DNA of 64,000 nucleotides from Arachidicoccus soli (GTDB lineage: Bacteria; Bacteroidota; Bacteroidia; Chitinophagales; Chitinophagaceae): the NCBI RefSeq assembly GCF_003600625.1, contig NZ_CP032489.1, positions 2,604,001 to 2,668,000 of the forward strand. Reading direction: 5' to 3'. The notes under the pieces are model-generated. The model had not been told where the DNA came from. It did no database searches and worked only from the letters and a program-made list of their open reading frames with translations. The position numbers and the translations under genes are program-made. Shown here piece after piece: positions 1 through 9,443 of the stretch. How positions within the stretch are numbered: the first letter of the stretch is position 1; each line of letters begins with the position of its first letter.

Positions 1-1
1 C

Positions 2-1567
2 TTAGAAAAGGAAGCACGCAATAGTGTAGAATCATACTATAACAGATATTTTGAAAGCAAATTCAACGCGACTACCTTTAGCAGAACGGCACAATTTAGC
101 ATGTTCGTCAATACCATTACCCATGAGATGGATCCTCATTCCGATTATTTTGCTCCGGTAGATCAGCGTGCCTTTAATGAAGATATGAGTAATAGCTTCT
201 ATGGTATCGGCGCACAGCTGCAGGAAAAAGACGGGCAAATAAAGATTGAAAGTGTCATTGTGGGCGGTGCGGCATGGAAGAGTAAGAAAATAGCTGCGGG
301 TGACATTATTTTAAAAGTAGGTGACGGCAAATCTCCTCAAATCGATTTGAGCGGTTATGCGATTACAGATGCGATAAAATTGATAAGGGGGGCTAAAGAT
401 TCTAAAGTCGTACTTACCATGAAAAAAGCCTCTGATGGTTCTATCGAAGATGTAAGTATGATAAGAGAGAAGGTAAACCTTGATCAGGCAGCCGCTAAAA
501 GTGTGATAATTAATGACGGTAAAAATAAAATCGGCTACCTAAACCTTCCGGAATTTTATGCCAATTTCCAAGATCCAAAAGGTGCAAGATGCGCAGCAGA
601 TGTTGCCAAAGAGCTTCAGAAATTAAAAGCAGAAAATATCAATGGTCTTATTATCGACCTTCGCTTTAATCCCGGCGGCTCCTTGTCTGACGTGAATAAA
701 ATGATTGGCTATTTTGTCAATGCAGGCCCTGCAGTGCAGGTAAGGAACCGTAACAATCAACAGCAAGAGTTGATGGACAATGATGATGCCGATTACAAAG
801 GTGTTTTGTACACAGGTCCGCTAGTGGTGATGGTGAATGAATTTAGTGCCTCTGCTTCTGAAATCTTTGCTGCAGCTATGCAGGATTACAACCGTGCCAT
901 TATTGTGGGAAGCACCAGCACTTATGGTAAAGGAACCGTTCAAACACAGTTGCCATTGGGTAAGCCCAATGAAAACGGCGAGCCTGAATATGGTGGGTTG
1001 AAGTTGACAGTAGAAAAATTCTATCGTATCAATGGTGGCTCTACACAAATGAAAGGTGTGTCATCAGATATAGTGATGCCTGATTTATTAGAGTCATTTA
1101 ATAATCGTGAAAAAGATAACCCTTCGGCCTTGCCTTGGGATAAAATTGCCGCTGCAAAATATACAGCCTGGAACCCTACCTATAATAAAGAGACCATCAT
1201 CAAAGATGCCGTAACTAGAATAAATGAAAACCCGGTATTTAAGTCTATAGCTAAGACAAATGCTTGGATGTCTAAAAATGAAAACAAGCCGATTGACTTA
1301 TCTATTGATAAATACAGGGCCAATCAGGATTCTATTCAGAAAATGTTTAATAAGGATGATAATGGAGCCGTGCTCAAAACACCTTTGTCTGTAAATGTTT
1401 TAAAAGTAGATTATGACAAATATTATAAAAACCCGGATAAAACCAAACAGGGTTGGTATCAGGACTTTCTAAAAAGTGTTTCCAAAGATGTCTATATCGA
1501 AGAAAGCACAAAGATTGTATCGGATATGATTGATAGCGGTAAGCAACAAACGGCTGCTGCTAAATAA
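2..1567 (+). CDS. prc: Tail-specific (C-terminal processing) S41 peptidase, 5' partial
   Basis: The reading frame is open from base 2, so the true start lies outside the window; the first ATG (101) is internal. The protein is a periplasmic Tsp/Prc-type serine protease that degrades or trims proteins from the C-terminus. It shows the family signature DPHSDYFAP, a PDZ domain, then the S41 core with the nucleophile in the SASASEIF motif and the general-base lysine in TYGKGTVQ; that loop is one residue longer than in E. coli Tsp as I recall it. The C-terminal 170 or so residues (from ALPWDKI) resemble the DUF3340 helical region of Tsp. A hairpin terminator follows. Family assignment is secure; the in vivo substrate is unknown. 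Confidence 0.9.
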   Translation, partial: LEKEARNSVESYYNRYFESKFNATTFSRTAQFSMFVNTITHEMDPHSDYFAPVDQRAFNEDMSNSFYGIGAQLQEKDGQIKIESVIVGGAAWKSKKIAAGDIILKVGDGKSPQIDLSGYAITDAIKLIRGAKDSKVVLTMKKASDGSIEDVSMIREKVNLDQAAAKSVIINDGKNKIGYLNLPEFYANFQDPKGARCAADVAKELQKLKAENINGLIIDLRFNPGGSLSDVNKMIGYFVNAGPAVQVRNRNNQQQELMDNDDADYKGVLYTGPLVVMVNEFSASASEIFAAAMQDYNRAIIVGSTSTYGKGTVQTQLPLGKPNENGEPEYGGLKLTVEKFYRINGGSTQMKGVSSDIVMPDLLESFNNREKDNPSALPWDKIAAAKYTAWNPTYNKETIIKDAVTRINENPVFKSIAKTNAWMSKNENKPIDLSIDKYRANQDSIQKMFNKDDNGAVLKTPLSVNVLKVDYDKYYKNPDKTKQGWYQDFLKSVSKDVYIEESTKIVSDMIDSGKQQTAAAK

Positions 1568-1572
1568 AATTG

Positions 1573-1602
1573 AAAGAGTTGCGAAAATGCAACTCTTTTT
1601 TT
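1573..1602 (+). terminator. Rho-independent terminator after the S41 protease
   Basis: A 10-bp inverted repeat (AAAGAGTTGC / GCAACTCTTT, loop of 6) is followed by a run of T, five bases after the stop codon. Confidence 0.85.
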
Positions 1603-1652
1603 AGGCAAAATAGGTCCGGCCCGGAAAAGTAGGTATTGTCCGGCTACTATTA

Positions 1653-1684
1653 TTTGTCCATTTCATTATTAACTTATAGGTTTG
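1653..1684 (+). promoter_or_regulatory. Bacteroidota-type promoter for the YfhO gene
   Basis: TTTG at 1653-1656, a 20-nt spacer and TAGGTTTG at 1677-1684 match the -33 TTTG / -7 TAnnTTTG consensus of the primary sigma factor in this phylum. The start codon lies 24 nt beyond the -7 box. Confidence 0.65.
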
Positions 1685-1707
1685 CTATCAATAAAATTCA
1701 TTGAGGA

Positions 1708-4206
1708 ATGCTAAAGAAAATTTCGTGGAACAAAGTATGGCCACACCTTCTGGCAATAGGCGTATTCTTGGTAATCGCCATTGTATACTGTAGCCCTGCA
1801 CTTTCTGGTCAGGTATTGCAACAAGGGGATATCATGCACTGGAAAGGCATGTCACAGGATGCTTTTAATTACAAAGCCATCCATGGTCATTTCCCTTTAT
1901 GGAATACACATTTATTTAGTGGGATGCCGAATTATCAAGTGGCCATGAGCGGGCATTCATTCCTTCCGAATTTCGGTAATATTCTTACGCTCTGGCTTCC
2001 TAAACCTATTTCTTTTTTCTTCTTAGCATGTATTTGCTTCTATATACTTACACAAACCTTTAGCATAAAACCAATTATTGGCACGCTGGCAAGTCTTGCA
2101 TTTGCTTATGCAACGTATACACCTATCATAATCGTTGCAGGTCATGAAACCAAAATGTTGGCAATGGCTTATATGCCTGCACTCTTAGCAGGACTGGTTC
2201 TTTTGTACGAGAAAAAATATGCACTCGGATTAATGGTAAGTACCTTATTTGCCACTTTAGAAATTAGTGCTGGTCATCCGCAAATCACCTATTATTTTCT
2301 GATTTGCATTACCATTATGACTATTTTCTACCTTGTTCATTGGATAAAATCCAAACAGATAAAACATGCTATTGTAGCACTCTCATTAGCATTATTGGCC
2401 GGGCTCATAGGTTTAGGTAGTTCGGCATTGGGAATTTTCCCCTCCTACCAATATGCAAAATATACCATTCGGGGCGGGAGCAATTTAGACGTCACCAGTC
2501 AAGGTATAAAACAAACTGCTAAAACTTCCGGCTTAGATGAAAGCTATGCTTTTCAATACAGCTTAGGTAAAGCTGAGGTATTTGAATTAGCGATGCCCAA
2601 TGCATTTGGCGGGAGTACCGGCAATATGTTTGATGAGAACTCAGATGTTTATAATAATGCCATGCAGTTAGGTCAGCAACTCAATGGGAAAATGTCGCCT
2701 CAACAATTGAACATGGTCATGCGTTCTGTGGTATCAAAATATTGGGGAGGTGTTGTACCATTTACATCAGGGCCTGTATATGCGGGTACGCTTATTGTTC
2801 TTTTAGCTATTATCGGGTGGGTAGTGGTAGAATCCAAACATAAATGGTGGCTATTGACCGCTGCATTATTTACCATACTCATGGCTTGGGGAAGTTATTT
2901 TGAAAGCTTCAATTTATTTTTATTCCACCATCTTCCACTGTATAACAAATTCAGAGCACCTTCTATGGCGATGGTTATACCCCAACTCATACTTCCGTTG
3001 ATGGCGGCAATAGGTTTGCAGAAATTAATCTATGCTGAGGCAGCGCAAGCCTTTCTACAGAAGCACTTCAAGAAAATATTATATACAATCGGTGGCTTTC
3101 TGGCGGTATTGCTCCTCGTATATATTGGCAACGATTACTCGCTTAGTGATGCTTCCTTAAAAGAATTTTTAATGCAGCCACAGATCAATGGCAGTAGTAT
3201 TATTCATTCTATAGAAGATGCGCGCAAAAGCATGTTCTTAGCAGGCATTGGCCGCGTAATCTTCTTTTCTGTTATTGTCATTGTTGGATTGTATTTATAC
3301 GCAAAAAAAATACTAGGCCCTGTGGTTCTTTTAGCAGCTTTCTTAGTTATTAATACGGTAGATTTATTGAAAGTAGATAATACTTACTTAAACTCTTCTA
3401 ACTTTATGCAGCCTGATGAGTTACAGGCAAGCAGTTTCACGCCTACCTCTGCAGACCAAGCTATATTGCAAGATAAATCACCACATTATCGGGTATTGAA
3501 CCTTGCCTCCGGAGATCCGTTTACCGACGCGATTACCTCCTATTTCCACCGTTCTGTGGGAGGATATCATCCGGCTAAATTGAGTATTTATCAGGATCTG
3601 ATCGCGAGTCAATTAACAGGGAAGATCAATCCTTCTGTTTTAAATATGCTAGATACCCGCTACGTCATTTCGACGGATAAACAAGGGCAACCTATTGCCC
3701 AAACTAATCCGGATGCTTTAGGTGCTGCCTGGTTTGTGAAAGGCATTCAATATGTACCCTCAGACCTGCAGGCAATTGAAGCAGTAGGTCATTTTAATCC
3801 AAAAGATACAGCTATTGTTCAGGATAAATATAAGTCTGCAACAGGTGCCATTCGTTTTGACAGTACCGCTTCTATTAAATTATTATCCTATGATAATGAT
3901 ACCATCAAATATGCAACTAATGCGCGCACGCCACAGTTCGCTGTTTTGAGCGAGATTTATTATCCTGCAGGCTGGAACGCTTTTATTGATGGTAAGAAAA
4001 GCAGTTATGTAAAAACAGATTTTGCTTTAAGGGGCATTGCCGTTCCGGCAGGGCAGCATGAAATCACATTCATCTTTGAACCGAGTATTATCAAAATATC
4101 ACAGACGATCGTTTATATCGCCAATATGCTGTTTTGGCTATCTATTGCTTTCTCCATCTTTATCATTTGGAAAAAGGAGAAAGCGCCCGAAAATAAAAAT
4201 GGATGA
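1708..4206 (+). CDS. YfhO family polytopic membrane protein
   Basis: 832 residues with about a dozen predicted membrane helices across residues 10-600 and a soluble C-terminal domain (about 640-800) that contains the YfhO hallmark YPAGWNAFIDGK, then a final helix. YfhO proteins have a GT-C-like fold and are linked to envelope or teichoic-acid glycosylation in Firmicutes; in Bacteroidota they are common but poorly characterised. The stop codon overlaps the start of the next glycosyltransferase by the ATGA arrangement, so the two are translationally coupled, which supports a role in cell-surface glycan assembly. The exact donor and acceptor cannot be read from the sequence. Confidence 0.85.
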   Translation: MLKKISWNKVWPHLLAIGVFLVIAIVYCSPALSGQVLQQGDIMHWKGMSQDAFNYKAIHGHFPLWNTHLFSGMPNYQVAMSGHSFLPNFGNILTLWLPKPISFFFLACICFYILTQTFSIKPIIGTLASLAFAYATYTPIIIVAGHETKMLAMAYMPALLAGLVLLYEKKYALGLMVSTLFATLEISAGHPQITYYFLICITIMTIFYLVHWIKSKQIKHAIVALSLALLAGLIGLGSSALGIFPSYQYAKYTIRGGSNLDVTSQGIKQTAKTSGLDESYAFQYSLGKAEVFELAMPNAFGGSTGNMFDENSDVYNNAMQLGQQLNGKMSPQQLNMVMRSVVSKYWGGVVPFTSGPVYAGTLIVLLAIIGWVVVESKHKWWLLTAALFTILMAWGSYFESFNLFLFHHLPLYNKFRAPSMAMVIPQLILPLMAAIGLQKLIYAEAAQAFLQKHFKKILYTIGGFLAVLLLVYIGNDYSLSDASLKEFLMQPQINGSSIIHSIEDARKSMFLAGIGRVIFFSVIVIVGLYLYAKKILGPVVLLAAFLVINTVDLLKVDNTYLNSSNFMQPDELQASSFTPTSADQAILQDKSPHYRVLNLASGDPFTDAITSYFHRSVGGYHPAKLSIYQDLIASQLTGKINPSVLNMLDTRYVISTDKQGQPIAQTNPDALGAAWFVKGIQYVPSDLQAIEAVGHFNPKDTAIVQDKYKSATGAIRFDSTASIKLLSYDNDTIKYATNARTPQFAVLSEIYYPAGWNAFIDGKKSSYVKTDFALRGIAVPAGQHEITFIFEPSIIKISQTIVYIANMLFWLSIAFSIFIIWKKEKAPENKNG

Positions 4207-5309
4207 AAAATGTATTAGTTATTGCGCCCTATAAATTCCTCCCCGCAAAATCGGGCGGACAAAAAGCTATTTTTCTTTTTTATAAATATCTTGCGAAAGA
4301 GGCAAATATTTTTTGTGTAACTACCAAAAACAATGATTTGTCAGATACGCAAGGAATCAATGTTTCCGCAGTATTCTCTAATTCGTCCTTGCGTTATGCC
4401 AACTTGTTTTATTTTTTCAACCTAAAAAAAATAATTGCAAAAAATAATATTGATACCATTATTATAGAGCATCCTTATATGGGGATGCTTGGCATTTTAT
4501 TGAAAGTTTTTTGCAAAAAAAAACTCATTATTCATTCACATAATATAGAGACCTTACGCTTTAGGGGATTGAAAAAATGGTGGTGGCGTTTATTATTTTT
4601 ATACGAAAAAAATGTACATCGTACAGCTGATTTTTCTTTTTTTATTACAGCAGAAGATAAACATTACGCTATCCATCATTTTCATCTAAAAGAAGCTAAA
4701 ACGGCTGTCATCACCTATGGTACTGAAATAGAAAAAGCATTCTCTTTAGAAGAGAAAAATGAAGCTGTTTTTGCGCTGAAATCACAATATCAGATTGCGC
4801 CGGAACAAACGGTTCTTTTGTTTAATGGTGTATTTGGCTATACCCCCAATGACAACGCATTATATCTATTGGTGCAAAAAATAATGCCTGCATTATTGAC
4901 CAAGGACAAAAACTTTGTATTACTAATTTGCGGAAAAAATATTCCGGAAGAAATCAAAGCATATGGTTCAGCGCAAGTTCTTATTAAGGGCTTTGTTGAT
5001 GATATTGATGCCGTATTTAAGGGTGCCGAAATATTCTTAAACCCTATTTGGACCGGAGGTGGAATCAAAACAAAACTGGTAGAGGCTTTGTCCTTTGGAG
5101 CTTCTGCGGTTTCTTTTAAAAGTGGCGCCATCGGTATACCCGCACAGCTAGCAGCTGACAAATTAAAAATAGTCGAAGACGAAGATATAGCGCAATTTGT
5201 TCAGGCTATTATAGCACAAAAAAATACCATTCAATTAAGTACGCCCGAGCGTTTTTATAGTCATTTTTACTGGGAAAGTATTGCAAAAAAAGCGGCTACA
5301 TTTTTATAA
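4203..5309 (+). CDS. Glycosyltransferase, GT4-like (GT-B fold)
   Basis: 368 residues. An N-terminal acceptor-binding half (start MKNVLVIAPYKFLPAKSGGQ, glycine-rich loop) is followed by a donor-binding half with FNGVFGYTPNDNALYLL and a GGGIKTKLVEALSFG segment, which corresponds to the conserved nucleotide-sugar site of GT4 enzymes. The start codon overlaps the yfhO stop (ATGA), so coupling is likely. It ends convergently with the next gene: the two stop codons sit inside a shared TTATAA. It is likely cytoplasmic, adding a sugar to a lipid-linked glycan. Substrate unknown. Confidence 0.88.
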   Translation: MKNVLVIAPYKFLPAKSGGQKAIFLFYKYLAKEANIFCVTTKNNDLSDTQGINVSAVFSNSSLRYANLFYFFNLKKIIAKNNIDTIIIEHPYMGMLGILLKVFCKKKLIIHSHNIETLRFRGLKKWWWRLLFLYEKNVHRTADFSFFITAEDKHYAIHHFHLKEAKTAVITYGTEIEKAFSLEEKNEAVFALKSQYQIAPEQTVLLFNGVFGYTPNDNALYLLVQKIMPALLTKDKNFVLLICGKNIPEEIKAYGSAQVLIKGFVDDIDAVFKGAEIFLNPIWTGGGIKTKLVEALSFGASAVSFKSGAIGIPAQLAADKLKIVEDEDIAQFVQAIIAQKNTIQLSTPERFYSHFYWESIAKKAATFL

Positions 5310-6305
5310 GACCTTGTAGAAATGCGGTTTATTGCTTAAAATTTTGGGCGCTAATCTCCATAAATAAAAAATATTGCTACTAAACTTTGCTGCTTTGGGA
5401 AAATGTTTAAAAGGGTTTTGCAAAACAAAAATGTGATGTAAAAATCCAACTACAAAAAATACAGGAATGGAAAAAGTATAAATCAATAAATCAAAGAAAA
5501 ACCAGAACAAGCCAAACTGTTTTCTTATCCTAACAAAATTAGAAACCATTATTTGTAATCCTTTTCGATCGTATAGGTTATAGTATCCTTTACCTTCGGA
5601 ATTAAAAGCATCATTAGCTGTTTCTCCTTGTAAATGCATAATCTGACAATTGCCATAGATGCATAGTTGACCTTGCTTTTGCAGCCTCCCGCACCATTCT
5701 GCTTCTTCGGCATACAAGAAGAAATCTTCGTCTAGCAATCCTGCTTTTTCAATTATATTTTTCTTTACCATCAGGAAAGCCCCGTTGATCCAATCCACTT
5801 CAACCAAAGAAGTAGCCTGAGGAATATTGGGTTTCTTTACTTTTAATTGCGCTCCTATCCATTTCAATAAATTGCCTATGTAAGGTAGCGGAAGTAAATA
5901 ATTTAGCCCCCCTTTCATCGCGAAGTTGCCTGATATTTGTGGCGACAAATCTTCATTCAACAATTGCACGCCGCAAGCCACATATTTAGAAGCAGTAAAT
6001 TCCAAATAAGTCCTTTCAATTGAATTATTTATATTTATCGTATCCGGGTTTAACAACAAAATAGTTTCGCCTTTTGCTATTTGTATTCCTTTATTATTTG
6101 CCCTGGCAAAACCCGCATTATAGCCCATATTCAGCCATATCACTTCCGGGAATTTTTGTGTAACCAATCTAGCTCCATCTTCGTCATGGCTATTATCCAC
6201 TACAATAATTTCGTAATTAATTTTTGCCGTTTCATTCTTAATAGATTGAATGCAATTATAAATTAATTCTGCGCTTTTAAAATTGATAATGATAATAGAG
6301 AGCAT
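5304..6305 (-). CDS. Glycosyltransferase family 2 (rhamnosyltransferase-like)
   Basis: 333 residues. A GT-A domain (1-230) has the SIIIINFKSAELIYNCIQSI nucleotide-binding start, IIVVDNS, GYNAGFARANNKG, the LLNPDT acid motif and WINGAFLMVKK, all typical of WbbL/rhamnosyltransferase-like GT2 enzymes. A C-terminal hydrophobic stretch (about 265-300, FWFFFDLLIYTFSIPVFFVV) suggests membrane association. It is the only gene of the block on the minus strand. The AT-rich gap to the methyltransferase (6306-6465) serves both directions and contains CAAATATA (6333-6340), a minus-strand -7 box. Donor sugar unknown. Confidence 0.88.
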   Translation of the reverse strand: MLSIIIINFKSAELIYNCIQSIKNETAKINYEIIVVDNSHDEDGARLVTQKFPEVIWLNMGYNAGFARANNKGIQIAKGETILLLNPDTININNSIERTYLEFTASKYVACGVQLLNEDLSPQISGNFAMKGGLNYLLPLPYIGNLLKWIGAQLKVKKPNIPQATSLVEVDWINGAFLMVKKNIIEKAGLLDEDFFLYAEEAEWCGRLQKQGQLCIYGNCQIMHLQGETANDAFNSEGKGYYNLYDRKGLQIMVSNFVRIRKQFGLFWFFFDLLIYTFSIPVFFVVGFLHHIFVLQNPFKHFPKAAKFSSNIFYLWRLAPKILSNKPHFYKVL

Positions 6306-6465
6306 GCCTTTTGTTTAATCCTTGTAATTAAACAAATATAAAGGCTTTTGGCTATTGCTATGCACAGATTTTCAACAAAGTTCTATTAGCAAGTTTTTAG
6401 CTTAATTTTAATTTGCTTTATAATAAAACATTTATTTTTACCGAATTTAAAGAAAATAGCTTTCA

Positions 6466-7185
6466 ATGAATTATTCACAAGTCCCTAAGGAATTTAATCC
6501 AAGCTTGGTGGCCCCAAATTACCTTACCCGACAAGGCTTATTAAAAGCTATTTCAAAGAATGTACCTTCTTTAAAAGGGAGAATGATGGATTTTGGTTGC
6601 GGGGCAAAGCCTTATCAATCCTTATTTTCTGTAGAGGAATATATTGGTGTTGATTATGCAGGTGAAGGCCATTCACATGAAAATGAAAATGTAGACGTTT
6701 TTTATAATGGGAAAGTAATTCCATTTGAAAATGAATATTTTGACGCTGTATTTTCCACAGAAGTCTTTGAACACATTTTTAATTTAAATGAAATTTTAAA
6801 GGAAATATATAGAGTCTTAAAGCCCGGAGGGCGTTTGCTTATTACTTGCCCCTTTTCAATATGCGAACACGAAATACCCAATGACTTTGCCCGTTATACT
6901 TCTTTTGCCATCAAGCATATCTTGGAGGAAAATGGGTTTGAGGTATTACTGCAAGATAAGATTGGATGCTCTATAACGACTGTTTTTCAACTCTGGGAAA
7001 TGTATATCCATCAGAATATTGCGCCGCGTCTTCAAAAAATTCCAGTGATTAGAAGTGTATTTCGTATAATTACTTATTCTATACTTAATAGTTGTGCCTT
7101 AGTTTTAAAAAGCATTTTACCAAAAGGAAAAGAATTATATCTCAACAATATTGTATTAGCTCAAAAGCCACTTTCTCAAAAATGA
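6466..7185 (+). CDS. Class I SAM-dependent methyltransferase
   Basis: 239 residues with a Methyltransf_11-like core: motif I MDFGCGAKPYQSLF (about 41-54), the acidic GVDYAGE strand, VFSTEVFEHIFN and LKPGGRLLITCPF. The C-terminal part has hydrophobic helices and is not recognisable. It opens a plus-strand run of glycan genes and its stop overlaps the next start (ATGA at 7182-7185). A role in modifying a glycan or its lipid carrier is inferred from context; small-molecule methylation cannot be excluded. Confidence 0.82.
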   Translation: MNYSQVPKEFNPSLVAPNYLTRQGLLKAISKNVPSLKGRMMDFGCGAKPYQSLFSVEEYIGVDYAGEGHSHENENVDVFYNGKVIPFENEYFDAVFSTEVFEHIFNLNEILKEIYRVLKPGGRLLITCPFSICEHEIPNDFARYTSFAIKHILEENGFEVLLQDKIGCSITTVFQLWEMYIHQNIAPRLQKIPVIRSVFRIITYSILNSCALVLKSILPKGKELYLNNIVLAQKPLSQK

Positions 7186-8321
7186 AATTAGTTGTAATAT
7201 CCATGATTCGAGATAATTGGGGAGGCAGTGAAGAGCTTTGGTATGAAATGGTCAAATACGCGCTTCTACACAACAATCAAGCATATCACCTGGCTTATGA
7301 TGTGGGCGATGAACATCCTAAAATAACCGAGTTGAAGTCTCTTGGCTTGGTTCAGTATAAAAGGCCTTCTTATCAAAAGAAAAACAGTTTTTTTATTGAC
7401 TACTTTTTCCTGAAAATATTATTTTTTATAAAAAAAAGAACCAATGGCTCTTTAAGAAAAATATTTAAGCTGACCCCGGATATAGTTTTATATAATGGTA
7501 CTTGTTACTCCATTGCCGAGGAGGATAGATTAATGCAGAAAGTCAAGCAGTCAGCATGTAATTTTTTTATACTTGGGCATCTTAACAATGAGCAATCTTC
7601 GGGGCTGAATGCAGAAAAGACTGAGGCTGTAAAGGAGGCTTATAAAACAGCAAAAAAAGTTTTTTTTGTGTCGGAGAAATCAAAAAAAATAGCAGAAAAA
7701 CATTTGGGTACAAGCATCCCTAATGCTGTTCTTGTTTCCAACCCTGTAAATATGAAAGAGATCTCACCTTTACCTTTTCCAAAAGACGCATTGGTGCAAA
7801 TGGCAATGGTTGCCAATCTTGTCATTTCGCACAAGGGTCAGGATATTGTATTAAATATTTTAAAACAACCACATTGGCAGAAAAGAAATTGGCATCTAAA
7901 TATTTATGGATCTGGTATTGATGAATTATTTTTAAAGACTCTTGTTCAGAAGAATGGCTTAGAAAACCGAGTTAGTTTTCATGGGAGAGTGAATAATATA
8001 AGAGAGTTATGGTCAGTTAATCAATTACTATTAATGCCCTCGCACATGGAAGGAATGCCTTTAGCCTTGATAGAAGCCATGCTTTGTGCAAGAGTGGCTA
8101 TAGTAACAGATGTAGGTGGCAATGCAGAATGTATAGAACATACTAAAAATGGATTTATTGCTAAAAAGCCTACTATTAAAGATTTTGAAGAAGCAATGGA
8201 GCTGGCTTTCTCTAGACAAAAAGATTGGGAGCAGATAGCATCATATGCGCATGAAACAGCAAAACAAAAGTACAATCCACATCCGGGAGAATCTTTATGG
8301 CATTTAATTGCGGAGAACTAA
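7182..8321 (+). CDS. Glycosyltransferase, GT4-like
   Basis: 379 residues from the ATG at 7182. The frame extends upstream to 7092, but that part only reads through the preceding gene; the ATGA overlap and the N-terminus MKLVVISMIRDNWGGSEELW (GG acceptor loop) favour 7182. The C-terminal half carries SHKGQDIVLNIL, FHGRVNNIRELW and the donor-site segment MPSHMEGMPLALIEAM followed by TDVGGNAE, classic for GT4 retaining enzymes. It sits 9 bp upstream of wecB in one operon. Probably cytoplasmic glycan assembly; the sugar is unknown. Confidence 0.88.
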   Translation: MKLVVISMIRDNWGGSEELWYEMVKYALLHNNQAYHLAYDVGDEHPKITELKSLGLVQYKRPSYQKKNSFFIDYFFLKILFFIKKRTNGSLRKIFKLTPDIVLYNGTCYSIAEEDRLMQKVKQSACNFFILGHLNNEQSSGLNAEKTEAVKEAYKTAKKVFFVSEKSKKIAEKHLGTSIPNAVLVSNPVNMKEISPLPFPKDALVQMAMVANLVISHKGQDIVLNILKQPHWQKRNWHLNIYGSGIDELFLKTLVQKNGLENRVSFHGRVNNIRELWSVNQLLLMPSHMEGMPLALIEAMLCARVAIVTDVGGNAECIEHTKNGFIAKKPTIKDFEEAMELAFSRQKDWEQIASYAHETAKQKYNPHPGESLWHLIAEN

Positions 8322-8330
8322 AACATAAAA

Positions 8331-9443
8331 ATGAAAAAATTATTATTCATATTTGGCACGCGACCTGAAGCCATCAAAATGGCTCCTATCATTCATGAAG
8401 CGAAGAAGTTTCCGGATCTATTTGAGGTAAAAATTTGTCTTACCGGGCAACATAAAGAAATGCTGCAACAAGTAATGGAATTCTTCAAGCTGCAAGAAGA
8501 TTTTGATATTTCCTTGATGAAACCCAATCAAACGCTCTTTGACATTACTGCAGATGCCTTAAAAGGAGTTGAGAATGTTTTAGAACAATATACCCCGGAC
8601 CTCGTCCTGGTTCAAGGAGATACTACCACCGCATTTGTAGGTGCTTTGGCAGCCTACTACAAAAAAATAAAAATTGCACATATAGAAGCCGGACTGAGGA
8701 GTTTTGATAAATATGCACCATTCCCCGAAGAAATCAATAGGAAAATGGTATCTTCTCTTGCCGATTTTCATTTTGCGCCAACAATTAAAGCAGTTCAAAA
8801 CTTACAAGCTGAAAATATTAAAGAAAATATTTTTGTCACGGGTAATACCGTCATAGATGCTTTGCTTTGGACGAAAGAAAAAACCTTAGAAGAAAACGGA
8901 TATGCGCAAGATTTCAATTACCTCCATCCGGATAAAAAAATTATTTTAGTTACAGGTCATCGAAGAGAGAGCTTTGGAAAACCATTTGAAGAGATTTGTG
9001 AAGCGCTTTATGAATTAAGTCATTCATTCCCTGCTATACAAATAGTATATCCGGTACATCTTAATCCAAATGTACAGGAAGTAGTCAAACAATATTTAAG
9101 CAATTGTAAGAATATCTTTTTAGTCAACCCCATGGATTATCCTCATTTAGTTTGGCTGATGAACCATAGTTATTTAGTATTGACCGATTCGGGAGGTATT
9201 CAAGAGGAAGCCCCCTCATTAGGTAAACCTGTTTTAGTAATGCGCGAAGTTACTGAACGTACTGAAGGCATTGAAGCCGGAACTGCCATATTAGTGGGTA
9301 CTTCAAAAGAGAAAATAATAGCAGAGGTTACAAGAATATTAAATACTAGCGCATATTATGAAAAAATGTCTCAGGCCGTTAATCCCTATGGCATAGGAGA
9401 CAGTGCAGAAAAAATTATTCGTATTTTGCAAGAAAATTTATAA
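8331..9443 (+). CDS. wecB: UDP-N-acetylglucosamine 2-epimerase (non-hydrolysing)
   Basis: 370 residues, the usual length of the family. Motifs in order: GTRPEAIKMAP, GDTTTAF, HIEAGLRSFD, PFPEEINRK, TGHRRESFG and SGGIQEEAPSLGKPVL. The enzyme interconverts UDP-GlcNAc and UDP-ManNAc in the cytoplasm, supplying ManNAc-type sugars to surface glycans. No UDP-ManNAc dehydrogenase (wecC) lies in the window. The stop and the next start overlap by one base (TAATG), so it is coupled to the glycosyltransferase downstream. Confidence 0.93.
   Translation: MKKLLFIFGTRPEAIKMAPIIHEAKKFPDLFEVKICLTGQHKEMLQQVMEFFKLQEDFDISLMKPNQTLFDITADALKGVENVLEQYTPDLVLVQGDTTTAFVGALAAYYKKIKIAHIEAGLRSFDKYAPFPEEINRKMVSSLADFHFAPTIKAVQNLQAENIKENIFVTGNTVIDALLWTKEKTLEENGYAQDFNYLHPDKKIILVTGHRRESFGKPFEEICEALYELSHSFPAIQIVYPVHLNPNVQEVVKQYLSNCKNIFLVNPMDYPHLVWLMNHSYLVLTDSGGIQEEAPSLGKPVLVMREVTERTEGIEAGTAILVGTSKEKIIAEVTRILNTSAYYEKMSQAVNPYGIGDSAEKIIRILQENL

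Noticed and set aside
7092-7181. Longer start of the second GT4 gene at 7092
   Set aside because: It lies within the upstream methyltransferase gene; the ATGA overlap at 7182 and the family N-terminus favour the shorter form.
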